From: Elmis aenea
Lineage: Eukaryota; Arthropoda; Insecta; Coleoptera; Elmidae
Length of the DNA stretch: 64,000 nucleotides
Direction of reading: 5' to 3'
Assembly: GCA_947652605.1 (NCBI GenBank)
Contig: OX393581.1
Location: 45,159,924 to 45,223,923, forward strand
The position numbers and the translations under genes were made by a program. This document shows, piece after piece, positions 21,374 through 32,551 of this stretch (positions within the stretch are counted from its first letter, which is position 1; every line of letters starts with the position of its first letter). A model generated the notes under the pieces. The model worked only from the letters and a program-made list of their open reading frames with translations, did not search any database and was not told where the DNA came from.

Positions 21374-24300
21374 CTGAAAAGTATAAGTTAAAGAGTTAAA
21401 CTATAAACTGTTCATTTTTATTGAGAAACTCACCCAACATGCGAATAACTCCTCTGTGAGAATGTGATCGTCTACTTCCTCTGTGGACAGATCCCTTTAA
21501 TCCGTTTCCTAGTCGGCGTCCAGTTAGTTTTGAAATTTTCAAGCCCATTTTTGTGTATTGTACAGCAATGATCAACATAGGTACTATAAAAAATAGTATG
21601 GTGCTAAGCTCTGCTAGTGGAAAACTTTCTGGCACGCTAAACATCGCACAGAATGCGGATTCCTATAAATTATATTTTAAAATTATTATTCTGAACTCTA
21701 AATGTTAATTTTCATTCAAGTCTTTATTATCTGATACCTAGAATAATTGTATCATAGGTATCAGGACAGAGCCGGCGATAGGAAAGTGCAGAAGGTGCAC
21801 CGCACACGGTCCCCGTGGGTAGTCCAGTTCTGGGCTGGCGATGTTTTTGATTTGTAAATAATATGCATTTTTAATGAGTAAATAACGTTATTTTCGGCTC
21901 CGAATTGATTTTGGCACACAGTCGCAAGCCCTGTGACCGGCTCTGCTAATAGGCTCACCATTTAATTGTGTAAATCAGTACAACAAAATGTATAACATCT
22001 ATTTTTGACAATAAAAGGTATTTGCATGATCAAATGGCCAAACTTAAGGTTAAGGAGCATGTTCTTTGAGTCAATTTAAGCAAAAAATGTTTTTTAAACC
22101 ATAGTCCAAAACTTGATGGTTATCGAGTTATAGACTTTTAAAGTTTATAAAAAAAGATAAAAATTTTAACAAAAAAAAGTATGAAATACCGCCTTTATCT
22201 TCTAAAATATTGATTTACCATCAAAATATTTTCTATAAAATTTGCATCGCCATTTTTTCTGCGCCTTATGGTGTACTCGATTTTGTTTTGTTTTTTATGG
22301 TTTATTTGCTATGGCAACCAACCTAGTTATTTTAAATTACGATTAATTTTAGGCCTATATGACCTTTCACATTTTGTATTTTATAAAGTACATTTAAACA
22401 GGAATCTAAAAATGTAGTAATATACAGGGTGTTCTATTGAAATAAAATTTGCGTAATCTAAAACTAAATAATACTTATAAAACTCACAAAATGAAACAAC
22501 CCAATTCAGTTTTGTACAAATTATCCTACAACAGAAATTTATTTTGCGATATCCATGATAATCCGCCAACGTTTTACTTCAAGACCGGCCCTCGTATGCT
22601 TGAAATCAAATTAATTTCATGCGCTGGCTTTTAGTGCAAATTTCGAAATGTTACGCTGAAGATGTCGCCAGTTATCGGACCAACAGTCAATTGAGTGTAT
22701 TTTCGCAAATTTTTGGTTGGGATTGGCGCTTAAATACTTAGCAAGCAAAAAATAAGGTTAAGTCCTAGTCGGATGAGCGGAAGAAAATTTTGGCTACAGT
22801 ATTTTGAACCGAAGCAAAACAATCTTAATTTTCGTTTAAACAAAAACCTGCCGTTACTATTCCCTTCTACACAATTATTTTAGTGTAAGTAATTATTTTC
22901 GCATTTTTTTCGTGATTATTATCCTTAAAGTAACCAAACAAAATTTAAAATGTTTCAAAAATCTTGATGCAAAACTTTTTTCAATTTTATTCCTACGTTT
23001 TTTGCATCATACTTAGACCATATGGTTTGTTCGGAATTTGGCAAAAAATTTGAGAAATTGGTACCTATTGACCCCCAACCCGATAGCAAAAGTTGTTTGG
23101 CATCACGAACTGCATAATCCTGCATGATTTTTAAATATACAGAGAGTTCTGTTTTCGAGATCCAACATGCAAGTTTGTTATTTTAAATACAACGCCCTGT
23201 ATATTTTTACGTTCTCTTGTAGAAAATTTAATTGCCTACAAAAAACATTAAGCATGTCCTATACCTAAAATCAATAATTCTCGAGTTATTTCAATTTTAA
23301 TAATTTATTTTTCAAAATGGTGGAGGTGCGGGTATTTTAATATGGTAGTACAAATCAATTAATATCTCTGTTCTAAGACAAGCTACGAAAAAACTTTAAA
23401 TACAAAAGTTGTTTGGCATCACGAACTGCATAACCCTGCATAAATTTTAAACATACAGAGAGTTCCGTTTTCGAGATCCAATATGCAAGTTTGTTATTTT
23501 AAATACAACACCCTGTATATTTTTACGTTTTCTTGTAGAAAATTTAATTGCCTACAAAAAACATTAAGCATGTCCTATACCTAAAATCAATAATTCTCGA
23601 GTTATTTCAATTTTAATAATTTATTTTTCAAAATGGTGGAGGTGCGGGGTATTTTAATATGGTAGTACAAATCAATTAATATATCTGTTCTAAGACAAGC
23701 TACGAAAAAACTTTAAATACAAAAGTTGTTTGGCATCACAAACTGCATAACCCTGCATAATTTTTAAATATACAGAGTGTTCCGTTTTCGAGATCCAACA
23801 TGCAAGTTTGTTATTTTAAATACAACACCCTGTATATTTTTACGTTTTCTTGTAGAAAATTAAATTGCCTACGAAAAACATTAAGCATGTTCCATACCTA
23901 AAATTGATATTTCTCGACTAATTTCGATTTTTAAACTTATTCGAAAAAATAAAGGTTTAACACAAATTATTTTTTTGCATCGTTATTTGAATAGATACGA
24001 AAAAACTTTAAATACCAAAGTTGTTAAGCATCACAAGCTGCATAAACTTGCAATATATTTTAATATATAGGGTGTTTAGTTTTTGAGAACCGACATGCAA
24101 GTTTGTTATTTTAAAGGCAACACCCTGTATATATTTACGTTTTCTTGTAGAAAATTTAATTGCCTACAAAAAACATTAAGCATGTCCTATACCTAAAATC
24201 AATAATTCTCGAGGTATTTCAATTTTAATAATTTATTTTTTAAATTGGTGGAGGTGCCAGGTATTTTAATATGGTAATACAAATCAATTAATATCTCTGT

Positions 24301-27300
24301 TCTAAGACAAGCTACGAAAAAACTTTAAACACAAAAGTTGTTTGGCATCACGAACTGCATAACCCTGCATAAATTTTAAATATACAGAGTGTTCCGTTTT
24401 CGAGATCCAACATGCAAGTTTGTTATTTTAAATACAACGCCCTGTATATTTTTACGTTTTCTTGTAGAAAATTTTATTGCCTACAAAAAAACATTAAGCA
24501 TGTCCTATACCTAAAATTGATATTTCTCAACTAATTTCGATTTTTAAACTTTTTCGAAAAAATAAAGGTTTAATAAAGTGTTTTTAACTTTTCAATATGT
24601 CTTAAAAGAAATGAAACAAGAAGAAAACGAAAGCATCTTTTGAGCATTTTTGTTAATAACTATTAGATTAATAGGGCCATGGCAATTTGGTTTTCAAATA
24701 GGAATTGAGCACAAATATACGCAAGTTTGCCATAATTTAACCGACTGGTGTAGCTCTTAACATATGTGAGATTCCCAAGTTGAACCCCGAAGTTGGGACA
24801 CTCGACACTCTGTATACGATCTTATGTTTTTGGTTTGATGTTTTCGTACTGTAATTTATTATTTTAATAAACAATTTGGTACAAATTATTACTTTGTATT
24901 TAAGTGATCCATAAGACAAGCAAAAATCTGGTAATTGATTTAAGAGGAAAAAAAAAGATAAACAAACCTTAATGGTACTATTACTGCCATCTGGTGCGAT
25001 CAGATAATCGACGCTGGTATATAAGCAAAACGGCGTAGCACTAAAAAGAGCGATCAACCATAAACAGCCTATGATTCGAATGGCTCTTTGCAAACCAGAC
25101 ATCGTATGGACATACAAAGGATGACAGATTGCCAAATATCTTTCGGTTGAAAACGCAACTATAGTTAACACAGACACATATGATGCCCTGAAAAACAAAA
25201 ATTAAAACAATTAGTTAACTACTGCAATGAAACACCTAGAAATAAAATTGACGAATACGGCAGTAGTAGAAATGCAAAAAAATAAAACATTATTGATTTT
25301 TTTTGTGGTCATACATTAATACAAAACAAAACTTATGCAGTCCGTTTCCAAGCAGCTTATACAAAACAATTGTACTGCCAGAGGTTCTTAATCTTTTGTT
25401 ATTCACGAACACATCTTTAAAGATTTTGAGATGACGCGGGCGCCCAAAATTTTTAAATTTCCTAAACCCCAAAGTGCACTTTTAAAATTAGGTATGAATT
25501 TTTGCTCATTTGCTTCACAGTTCTGTCATATTATGAGGATTTTATAGTAGGTATTTGAATTAAAGGGTACCTCACGAGCTGAACAAATATTGTCTTTACA
25601 TGACAAAAATACTTTTGAATTTTTTCACCATTCTGTTGTTCTGTATTTTCAACAATTAGCTTAATACACCATGATTGCTTAATAAATGTACATCTCAAGA
25701 GACGTAACTATAAATAATTTTCAAACTGCTGTGAATTTTCATTTGAATTTTACAGGAGACGTTTATCTAACGCAGAGGTCGCCAAAGTGGTCTATAGAGA
25801 CCCCCAGGGGTCTATTTAACAAAAGTAGGGGTCGATCTGAGCCAGGGGGTCGATTGGGGGTCGAAGGAAAAACAATTCTTAATACGCAAATCACACATAC
25901 CTAACTGCGTATGTAAAATTTGTGAATGTTTTTATAATTGCGAACCTTGCAAAGAAACACCAGGCACACCCATCTCATTGATTAAGAAGCAATACTGTAG
26001 TTACTTTACTTATTATTTTTACTTATTTATAATTACTTATTATTTAATAAATATTAAGGTATTTAAATTTCAACATTAAGATATTTTTCATAAAACTATT
26101 GTTACACAATGTAAAATTACTTTAATAAATGTTTAAAATCATAAAATAAATGTGCAAACACAGTACATAATAGATAGTTTTATTTTAATTAACTGAAAAT
26201 TGCTTTGATGGGGGTCGATGGAGATTTCGAAAAATTATATAGGGGTCGATGATCAAAAAAGTTTGGTGACCCCTGATCTAACGTATATTTACATGACTAA
26301 AATACTTTTGAATTTTTTCACCGTTCTGTTTTTCTGTATTTTCAACAATTAGCTTAATACACAATGATTGCTTAATAAATGTACATCTCGAGAGACGTAA
26401 CTATAAATAATTTTCAAACTGCTGTGAATTTTCATTTGAATTTTACAGGAGACGTTTATCTAACGCATCCTTAAATAAAAAAATACTGTTGCATTTTTTC
26501 ACCATTCTGTTTTCTTGTAACAATATTCTTGTTTATGGGACAAATCTATTCCCGAATACATATAGCGACTTCAATATAATTTGTTGCTCTACAACACTCG
26601 TTGCTACAGTTACAAGAGCGTCCATTTTTATTTTGATGTGAGACTTTTAATTTGGGTACCGTAATCGGGGGCTACTTGGACACCATTTTATCACTGTTTT
26701 AAAGGTAATTCTGAAACTAATCGATATTTTGATTTCAAATAAATTTGATTTTACCGACAATAGCAATATACAACACCTAAATTATCCAGGCTCTAATTTG
26801 AATACAGTTTTTGAAAAAAAAAATTAAAAATGTGGTGACCAAGTAACCCAGGGGTTGGGGCTACTTGGTCACACTCGAAAAAATAATAAAACCAACAATA
26901 TATCGTCGGTAACATTAGTTTCATCGTAGTTATACAGGGTGTGTAAAAATTGGCGGAAGGGCTACACGGGACGATGTTCTTCGTAAAATTCCAAGTCGAA
27001 AATCTTTATACAAAAATGTTGTACCATGCTTCCTATGGCCTCAGGAAACATTTAAAGAACACAAAATTGGCAACATTGCATACATTGATTTGCGTTTGGA
27101 CATTTTTTTATTAGCAATTTTACTTAGGTATTTACAATTTTTGTTCGAACTGAAAGCCTTCAGCCATATGTATTATTTTCATTCAAATCAGTGATTTACA
27201 TATTTTCAACACCAATTTTTGAAAAGAAGAACACAATATCTAGGAAAAAATACTATTCGAAATTTATTTTTAATCAAAATTGCAGCTTTTTCATTTGCAA

Positions 27301-28685
27301 GTATCATATTAAATAATAACGCTTATTAAAGGACTAAATGTCAAAACTTTGAGGACCTCTTGCAGACACAGTAAGCATGGTACAGCATTTTCGTTTAAAG
27401 ATTTTCGACTTGGAATTTTACGAAGAACCGCCACGTGTAGCGCTTCCGCAAATTTTTACACACCCTGTATATGTTAAAATTATCCACATATCTTAAAGCA
27501 TCATTAATGTTGTTGAACAAATTTAAAATGTCTATACGCTCAACGGAAGCTCTGGATCTCTTGATGTTAGAAGCAAAACGTATGGACAGGTTTTTTCTTT
27601 GGATAAACGAATTAATAAGGAAATCCTCTCCAGGGATGTTGTCTTTGAAAATACTAACTGTTTTTCCCTCTTTTTCAAGATATTTTGAAATAACAGTCCT
27701 TACATTCAGTCCAGTTAGGGGGAAACCCCAATTGGCGACAACGCCAAGTGTCTCCGCTATGGTGGCCTCCTCTTCGCTCGAAAAATCTCTTGGATGACCA
27801 ACTGACCCCAATTTTTTTCCAAGAACCTTCCTAGCTAATGCTGACCGAGGCACTTTATAGGTTTTTGCGGCCAGTTTTTTTGACATTCCAGCTTGAACGG
27901 CTTGTTGGCATTTTCCAGATCCTCGACTTTAAAATTACGATAAGGTTTGGAACCGGGAGTTCTTTCGTAATTGCACACCATTTTTATTCAAAAGTTACCT
28001 GTCACAAACGATAAGAACATGCCAAAATCGAGAAGAAAAAACAAAGTAAAATGTAAACAAGTAAAATAATAAACAATAAGCTAGTTGACCAAGTTACCCT
28101 GGGGTGTTTACCGGTAGTTCGCACGGTGACATTTGATATCACATCAAATGTCACCGTGTGAACGTGAACTACCCATAAAATATGTTTTAAAACCAAATAT
28201 TTGTTCAGCTCGTGAGGTTTGTATCAAACGGTAGATGTGCACAGTTTGCAATACATATTGTTGTGTGTGAAATAATTAAACAAACCCCTATTGAATATTA
28301 GATGCTAGAAAGACGAACACAAATCTATGGATTGATTTTGTTAAGAGATTCTATTTTTAAACAATAGATGCTGTTACATTTCGGAAATTATCTCTATAAT
28401 GATAATGGGCATCTAAAATGGGAAAATTTCGGTCTCAAACAATTGAAATAAAATATGCTGAACCAATACTATTTTTGTAATCGACATTGATTTTTTTAAA
28501 GACTTTCATTTCTCTTATTTTGCAAAACCACTTGTCCATAGAGGTGTGAGAAAATATTGTTTTCAGTAAGATTGTTTACTTAAAAAAAGCTTACATTTCA
28601 GAGAGCAGCGTTCGAATTTTGCAAAAGCCTTCCCCAAGGACCCATGGATACTGGTGCCAGTAAACAGACACGTCATTTGGGAGAC
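20856..28685 (-). CDS. CapaR: CAPA-receptor-like neuropeptide GPCR, 3' four exons (partial)
   Basis: Four minus-strand exons join in frame: 28595-28685, 24968-25187, 21434-21662 and 20856-21373, about 350 residues. They cover extracellular loop 1 to the C-terminus. YPWVLGEGFCKIR starts TM3 with the conserved disulfide Cys, and SAFC in loop 2 supplies its partner. ERYLAICHPL takes the DRY position. TM5, FFICWAPFHAQRLL (TM6) and NPVFYNLMS (TM7, the NPxxY motif) follow, then a Ser/Arg-rich tail of about 110 residues. ASYVSVLTIVAFS and MSGLQRAIRI are typical of insect CAPA receptors, which couple through Gq to calcium in renal and other tissues; a pyrokinin receptor is the main alternative. TM1-TM2 were not found and probably lie beyond the window. 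Introns are 60, 3305 and 3407 bp and full of repeats. TTTATT at 2625 and its counterpart near 20728 could be the minus-strand poly(A) signal. Confidence 0.85.
21434..21662 (-). CDS. CapaR: Receptor exon: loop 2, TM5 and third intracellular loop
   Basis: This 229-nt exon starts after TTATAG with GAATCC (ESAFCAM) and ends IRMLG|GTGAGT. It holds the loop-2 Cys, TM5 (STILFFIVPMLIIAV) and a basic, Ser-rich loop. It joins the last exon across a 60-bp intron to give IRMLAAVVVGFF. Confidence 0.87.
22839..23085. other. Receptor intron, nothing recognised
   Basis: AT-rich intron sequence just past the duplication break. I see no ORF or repeat end in it. Confidence 0.6.
23086..24560. repeat. Tandem array, five ~300-318 bp units, in a receptor intron
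   Basis: Units begin with AAAGTTGTTTGGCATCAC-like sequence at about 23088, 23403, 23721, 24021 and 24334. Each contains a degenerate TACAGRGNGTT...CCCTGTATATTT inverted pair, then a TTGCCTACAAAAAACATTAA block and a CATGTCCTATACCTAAAAT block. The fourth unit is the most diverged. The same core recurs in the arms of the mariner-type palindrome at 40946-42852, so the array seems to derive from that transposon family. Confidence 0.88.
24968..25187 (-). CDS. CapaR: Receptor exon: TM3-TM4 and part of loop 2
   Basis: This 220-nt exon has a TTTTTCAG acceptor and a GTTTGT donor. It contains SVLTIVAFSTERYLAICHPL and the TM4 segment ending in ATPFCLYTSVDYL. The longer open frame 24737-25198 runs through both splice sites into intron and should not be read as coding. 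Confidence 0.87.
25590..26466. repeat. ~183-bp tandem repeat split by a hAT MITE
   Basis: Bases 25590-25772 (TTTTGAATTTTTTCACC... to GTTTATCTAACG) recur at 26284-26466 with few changes, and a third partial copy follows to about 26515. The MITE at 25773-26275 sits exactly between the first two copies. Confidence 0.8.
25773..26275. mobile_element. hAT-type MITE, 503 bp
   Basis: The ends CAGAGGTCGCCAAAG and, inverted, CAGGGGTCACCAAAC are flanked by the exact 8-bp target duplication ATCTAACG (25765-25772 and 26276-26283). It has GGGGTCGAT motifs near both ends and no meaningful ORF. Confidence 0.92.
26890..27982 (-). pseudogene. psq/pogo (jerky/tigger-like) transposase relic
   Basis: The frame starts at the ATG at 27982 (MVCNYERTPGS) and needs a one-base frameshift near 27915 to reach QQAVQAGMSKKLAAKTY and VPRSALARKV, a psq-type helix-turn-helix. 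Next come GFPLTGLNVRTVI and SNIKRSRASVERI, typical of the CENP-B-like DNA-binding half of pogo-class proteins. It is cut at 27467 by a MITE. On the far side (26934-26890) the frame resumes with NYDETNVTDD, the first catalytic Asp region of the DDE domain, and is then lost. It is not functional. The alternative is a domesticated jerky-like gene, but the inverted repeats favour a transposon. Confidence 0.75.
26935..27467. mobile_element. Tc1/mariner-type MITE, 533 bp, inserted in the transposase relic
   Basis: It runs CAGGGTGTGTAAAAATT ... AATTTTTACACACCCTG, with inverted repeats of about 75 bp that include TTCCAAGTCGAAAATCTTTA. It is flanked by TA on each side. Removing the element and one TA joins the interrupted frame as NFNIY + NYDET, which confirms both the element's ends and its TA target. 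Confidence 0.92.
28114..28172. repeat. Near-perfect hairpin
   Basis: GTAGTTCGCACGGTGACATT (28114 onward) is followed 5 bases beyond its GAT by the inverse, ATCAAATGTCACCGTGTGAAC, with a GTGAAC repeat inserted in the right arm. The stem is about 24 bp. It lies near one end of the psq/pogo-like element. Confidence 0.85.
28595..28685 (-). CDS. CapaR: Receptor exon: extracellular loop 1 to start of TM3
   Basis: This 91-nt exon has a TTTCAG acceptor and a GTAAGC donor. It codes for LPNDVSVYWHQYPWV, then GEGFCKIRTLLSE. It begins after the first base of a codon and ends two bases into one, which fits the next exon (AT + G gives Met before ASYVSV). Confidence 0.85.
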
Positions 28686-29569
28686 CTGAAACGGAAAAAC
28701 AAAGAATGATTTTTTTAGTTTTAAGCAAGCAATATTTATAAACAAAATATAATTGCACAGGAAAACGGTTGAAGATCTTGCGTGTGTGCGTACGGGGTGT
28801 GTTCAATAAACTGTAAAACAACAATGCTCTGAATGTTTTTATTGTCTTGGGTAAATATAGTATAACAAACATTTGTATGGGAAAAAATTATAAGTACTCT
28901 TGCAATAAAATTCACATTGTTTTATACTCAAAATAATAACTGGTATGGTTAATTCACAAAAAAAATGGTCATAAAATTTCCTTTAATTCTTTGTTTTATA
29001 TATTCCTTGTAGCAACAAAAACTCAGAAAATATCAGTATTCAACATCATTATTTGTGCCACTGACCAAATAAGTAAAAAAAAAGGCCAAATGGGCAATAT
29101 GTTGATTGATGTTTACCTGTGTTAAAAAAAGAATCACAAAATAGGGAGATACCTAATGTTAATCATAATATTTCAATAACTATTTCTAACGATTTGAATT
29201 ACTATTACTACTGTATGTGAAAATAAAAATAAATTTTCTTTCCTCTTTTGTCTTTAACGTTGTAGATTTATAGTTTTTTTTGCTCAACACCAACACTGTT
29301 CCAACTATTTCTTATGGTTCAAACGAATACATCTTGATTTAAATCAAACTTTATTTATTTTCACGATTTAACGTCACACGTCACATATAAATTAAATGCA
29401 CGTTTTACTTCCACCCGCTAAAACAACCGCCGGATATATTGTCTATTGGCTTCTTATAGGTCAGGGAGAAATAAAGTCTCTACGGGAATTTTCTTGTTAG
29501 AGACGCGTTCCGGTAGATTAACTTTGTACATTTTTACAATAATAATTAATTTTAGAATCAAAAGATGTA
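28686..29569. other. Upstream receptor intron, no gene seen
   Basis: AT-rich intron upstream of the first visible receptor exon. No TM1-TM2 exon, repeat end or RNA gene was recognised. Confidence 0.5.
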
Positions 29570-31251
29570 CAGCCTCATTCAAAAAGTCTGCAATAATCGG
29601 AAAAGTTTTTCTCAGCAAGTTTTATTCCTGATAAAAGTTGATGCATGACCTAAAACTAATTTTGAGATGGAAACAAATTCATATGACACTAGATTTTAAG
29701 TATTTTAAAAATATTTGCAAAAGTGAAGTGCCCTTATTTTAAAACTTACAAAGAATTCATGGGAAGAAATTGTTTGGAAATCAAAAATATAACAATACCA
29801 AATTTGACATTATAATTTCATTTTCGAATACTTATTATAGTAGTGTCAACATTCAAAAAGTTTGCAATTACATAATTTTTTTTTCTTTTTCTAACTGTAT
29901 TGTTTTATTGCACCTAGCTACTTTAGCCAACCAGCAATATGTCTTTATGATAGTTCTACTTAAGTTAAGAGTCCACCCGTTGGTGTCTTCTTTTTTTCTT
30001 CTGCATTCTTGTTTTCAAGAACGACACTTTACACAACCGCACAGTGCTCTGCTTTACACTAACTCGCTAACTCAAACGGCTTGGTCCGTTTAAGCCTTCT
30101 CACTAGATGTAGGTTGTCCAAGAGCTGCAGGGCTTCGGTGTTGATGTGATCATGCAGCCTTTGTTCATGTTTGTTGGCAAAGTTTTGGATTTCTTCGTCG
30201 ACTGTTGGCATCCTCAGGTCCCTGTGGAGGTCGACATTCCTCACGTACCACGGGGCATCCACAATTGCCCGGAGTACCTTATTTTGGAATCGCTGTATTA
30301 TTTTTAATATGTTCTTTCCACTTTAATTTAATGTCCAGCCTAAATATTTAGCTGTGTTAGAATGTGGAATTCTGTTGTTGTTTAATATCACTGGCAGGTG
30401 TTCTACTAATCTTTTATTTGTGAAATTCACTTGCACTGTTTTAGTTTCATTTAGTTTGATGCGCCATGTTTTAGTCCATTCGAAGATTTGATTTGTTGCG
30501 TTCTGGAGTTTATCTGTTGATTGTTCAATAGTTGTTCCGATGGCAATTACATAATAGATAAGTTTTTTATTATGGATTAATCGGAAAATTTTATTCTCAA
30601 GGAAAGTTGGTGCATGGTCTAAAATTTATTTTCAAAAAAGCTCGATAAAAGTTCATACAACACTAGCTTTTAGCGATTTTAGAACAAATTCGCAAGATTA
30701 AAGTGCTCTTATTTAAGGGAAACGATAATTTATTTAATATTATTTTTAAATTGTAAACAACTTTCTTAAACTTTTTTAAAATTTTTAAAATAAGGACTGT
30801 TTCTAATATCGCTAAAATCTAGTGTTATATGAATTTATATTTAACTTTTTTTAAACTTAAAATTAGTTTTAGATCATGCTCCAACTTTTCTCAAGAATAA
30901 AATTATTTGAGAAACCAATAATAAAAAGTTTTTTCATATTTGCAGACTTTTTGATGTTAAAATTACTATAAAAATAAAAATTGAAATTTTAACGACCAAT
31001 TTCAGCTTTGCTCATATTTTTGAAATCTGAACAATCTTTCTCTATGAAGTTTTTTTTTGTAACTCTTAAAATGAGGCTCCTGGAATATGTCTGAAATCGC
31101 TAAAATCTAGTATCGTATGAATTTTTATAAAATATTCTCCATCTTAAAATTAATTTTAGGTCATCCACCAACTTTTATCAAGAATAAAAGTTTCTTAGGA
31201 ATTTTTAATAAACAATATTTTTCATTTGTTGATACTTTTTGAATGACGCTG
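29570..31251. mobile_element. Mariner-like inverted-repeat element, ~1.7 kb, nested
   Basis: It begins CAGCCTCATTCAAAAAGTCT and ends with the inverse of CAGCGTCATTCAAAAAGTAT, with TA on both sides. A third such end is internal (ATTCAAAAAGTTTGCAA near 29850). Blocks such as GTTGATGCATGACC and CTAGTGTTATATGAATT recur inverted inside it (29640, 30610, 30830, 31130). It holds no transposase ORF and carries a jockey-like insertion. Confidence 0.7.
29877..30542 (-). mobile_element. 5'-truncated jockey-like non-LTR retrotransposon, 666 bp
   Basis: The minus strand carries the C-terminal end of a jockey-clade reverse transcriptase: WTKTWRIKLNETKTVQVNFT, IPHSNTAKYLGWTL, then after a frame break VLRAIVDAPWYVRN and DLHRDLRMPTVDEE with NLHLVRRLKR, ending near 30060. 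The T-rich run at 29877-29892 is the poly(A) tail seen from the other strand. The insertion is flanked by the exact 13-bp duplication GCAATTACATAAT (29864-29876 and 30543-30555), the mark of target-primed reverse transcription. Confidence 0.92.
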
Positions 31252-31858
31252 TATAAAAGATATAATGTAGTGTGAATAATGAATGAATTAATTGTAAAAA
31301 CAAATCAAAAAAACCAAAAATTAGTAATTTTTTTTTGAAGTTCTAAATTTAAATCAATGATTTTTGATTTTTTTAATAACAATGAAATTTTGCCCAACCC
31401 TGGTTTAAATTCATGTTGAGCGTAGGTATTACAGTTAAAATAAATACTCAATACAAGGGTTGCTGTTGGTCCGAGCCTTTTTAGAGATCTTTGAAGTCTA
31501 GAGTGTTTGTAAGTGGTGGGCTGTTGGGAAAACAAGTAACCGTATTTACGATATGACGCTACATTGTTTTCCCTAGGCAATCTAGACCAGACTATGTTTT
31601 CTAATTCTACTGCTGTAAAAGGTTAGAAAATATTACTTTGTTTTTATTCCACTACGCGAGGTGGTACAACTTACTGACCTTTACCAAAAGCAAAACCTAG
31701 TTAAAGATGAGTAAAAAACGTAGGTTTAATAAATATTTATCACTGTTTATTTTCTGTTTTGCTTAGGAGCGCTGGATTAAACTGGTAAATAGTTGTAATT
31801 TCTTAATTACTTTTTCGACTTGAATGTTAGGTTTTAGTGGCCCACGAAGACATTATCT

Positions 31859-32551
31859 TAAGGTGACCAACTTTCTTACAATGAAAAGGAGGACACAAAT
31901 TGAAGAGCAAAAAAAAAGTAAATAAATAAAAGTAAATAAATAAAAGACACATTTTATGCATTGCAAACATTATAATATGATAAATGCTTAATAAAAACAC
32001 TAACATGAAATTTTATGCTTACATGCCTCTAACTATTTAAAGGAGAACTTCTCCATTGAATGAATATTTTTTGTCAAAGTATTATATTCTAACAATATAT
32101 TGGAAATATCTGAACAAGAAATGTCCTTCATATTGAATTTTACGGCAAGTGCTGCAGCTAGAGTATCAACATTCAATCTCGATTTCTCACTTGTCCAAAA
32201 ATCATTAGCAATTGAAAAAACTCTTTCAACTGCTGCATTAGTTCCAGGGCAGCACAACACAAATTGAACAAGAATAAATAAATTTTCACATAGAATATGT
32301 CCATTTTTGAAATGGCTGAATATTTCCACCCATCTTTTATCAATTTCAACGTGTTGATTTTCCCATTGTATTAATTTTTCAGAATTTAAATATACATTCA
32401 GTCTTCTAATTTCTTCACGATCGAATACAGAGATTTACAGATTTTAGTCTTCAAATATCGAAAAGGACAAAAAGGAGGACACTTTTCAAGGGAGGACAGA
32501 AGTGAAAAAAGGAGGACTGTCCTCCCTAAAGGAGGACGGTTGGTCACCTTA
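31859..32551 (-). mobile_element. Internally deleted hAT element with C-terminal transposase fragment, 693 bp
   Basis: The ends TAAGGTGACCAAC and GTTGGTCACCTTA are flanked by ATTATCT on both sides (31852-31858 and 32552-32558). The minus strand codes for the hAT dimerisation region: WVEIFSHF, then CCPGTNAAVERVFSIANDFW and SEKSRLNVDTLAAALAVKFN (32329-32033). The rest of the transposase is missing. GGAGGAC repeats cluster next to the right end. Confidence 0.88.

Larger units (their letters stand above)
17778..22838. repeat. Segmental duplication, copy 3 (matches 1-4742)
   Basis: This copy adjoins the rest of the receptor gene, so it is the best candidate for the ancestral location. It carries the same flank, RT relic, hAT relic and receptor exons as copy 1, plus a solo LTR that copy 1 lacks. 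Confidence 0.92.
25569..28218 (-). mobile_element. Decayed psq/pogo-like DNA transposon, 2.65 kb
   Basis: A 23-bp sequence starting ACCTCACGAGCTGAACAAAT (25569-25591) is repeated in inverse at 28196-28218. Between them is a minus-strand relic of a psq/CENP-B-type transposase (27982-26890). The interior also holds a mariner-type MITE, a hAT MITE and a local tandem repeat. Target duplication is not clear. The element lies in the intron between two receptor exons. Confidence 0.65.

Noticed and set aside
24737..25198. 153-codon minus ORF as one exon
   Set aside because: Good splice sites at 25188 and 24967 limit the exon to 24968-25187; the rest reads through intron.
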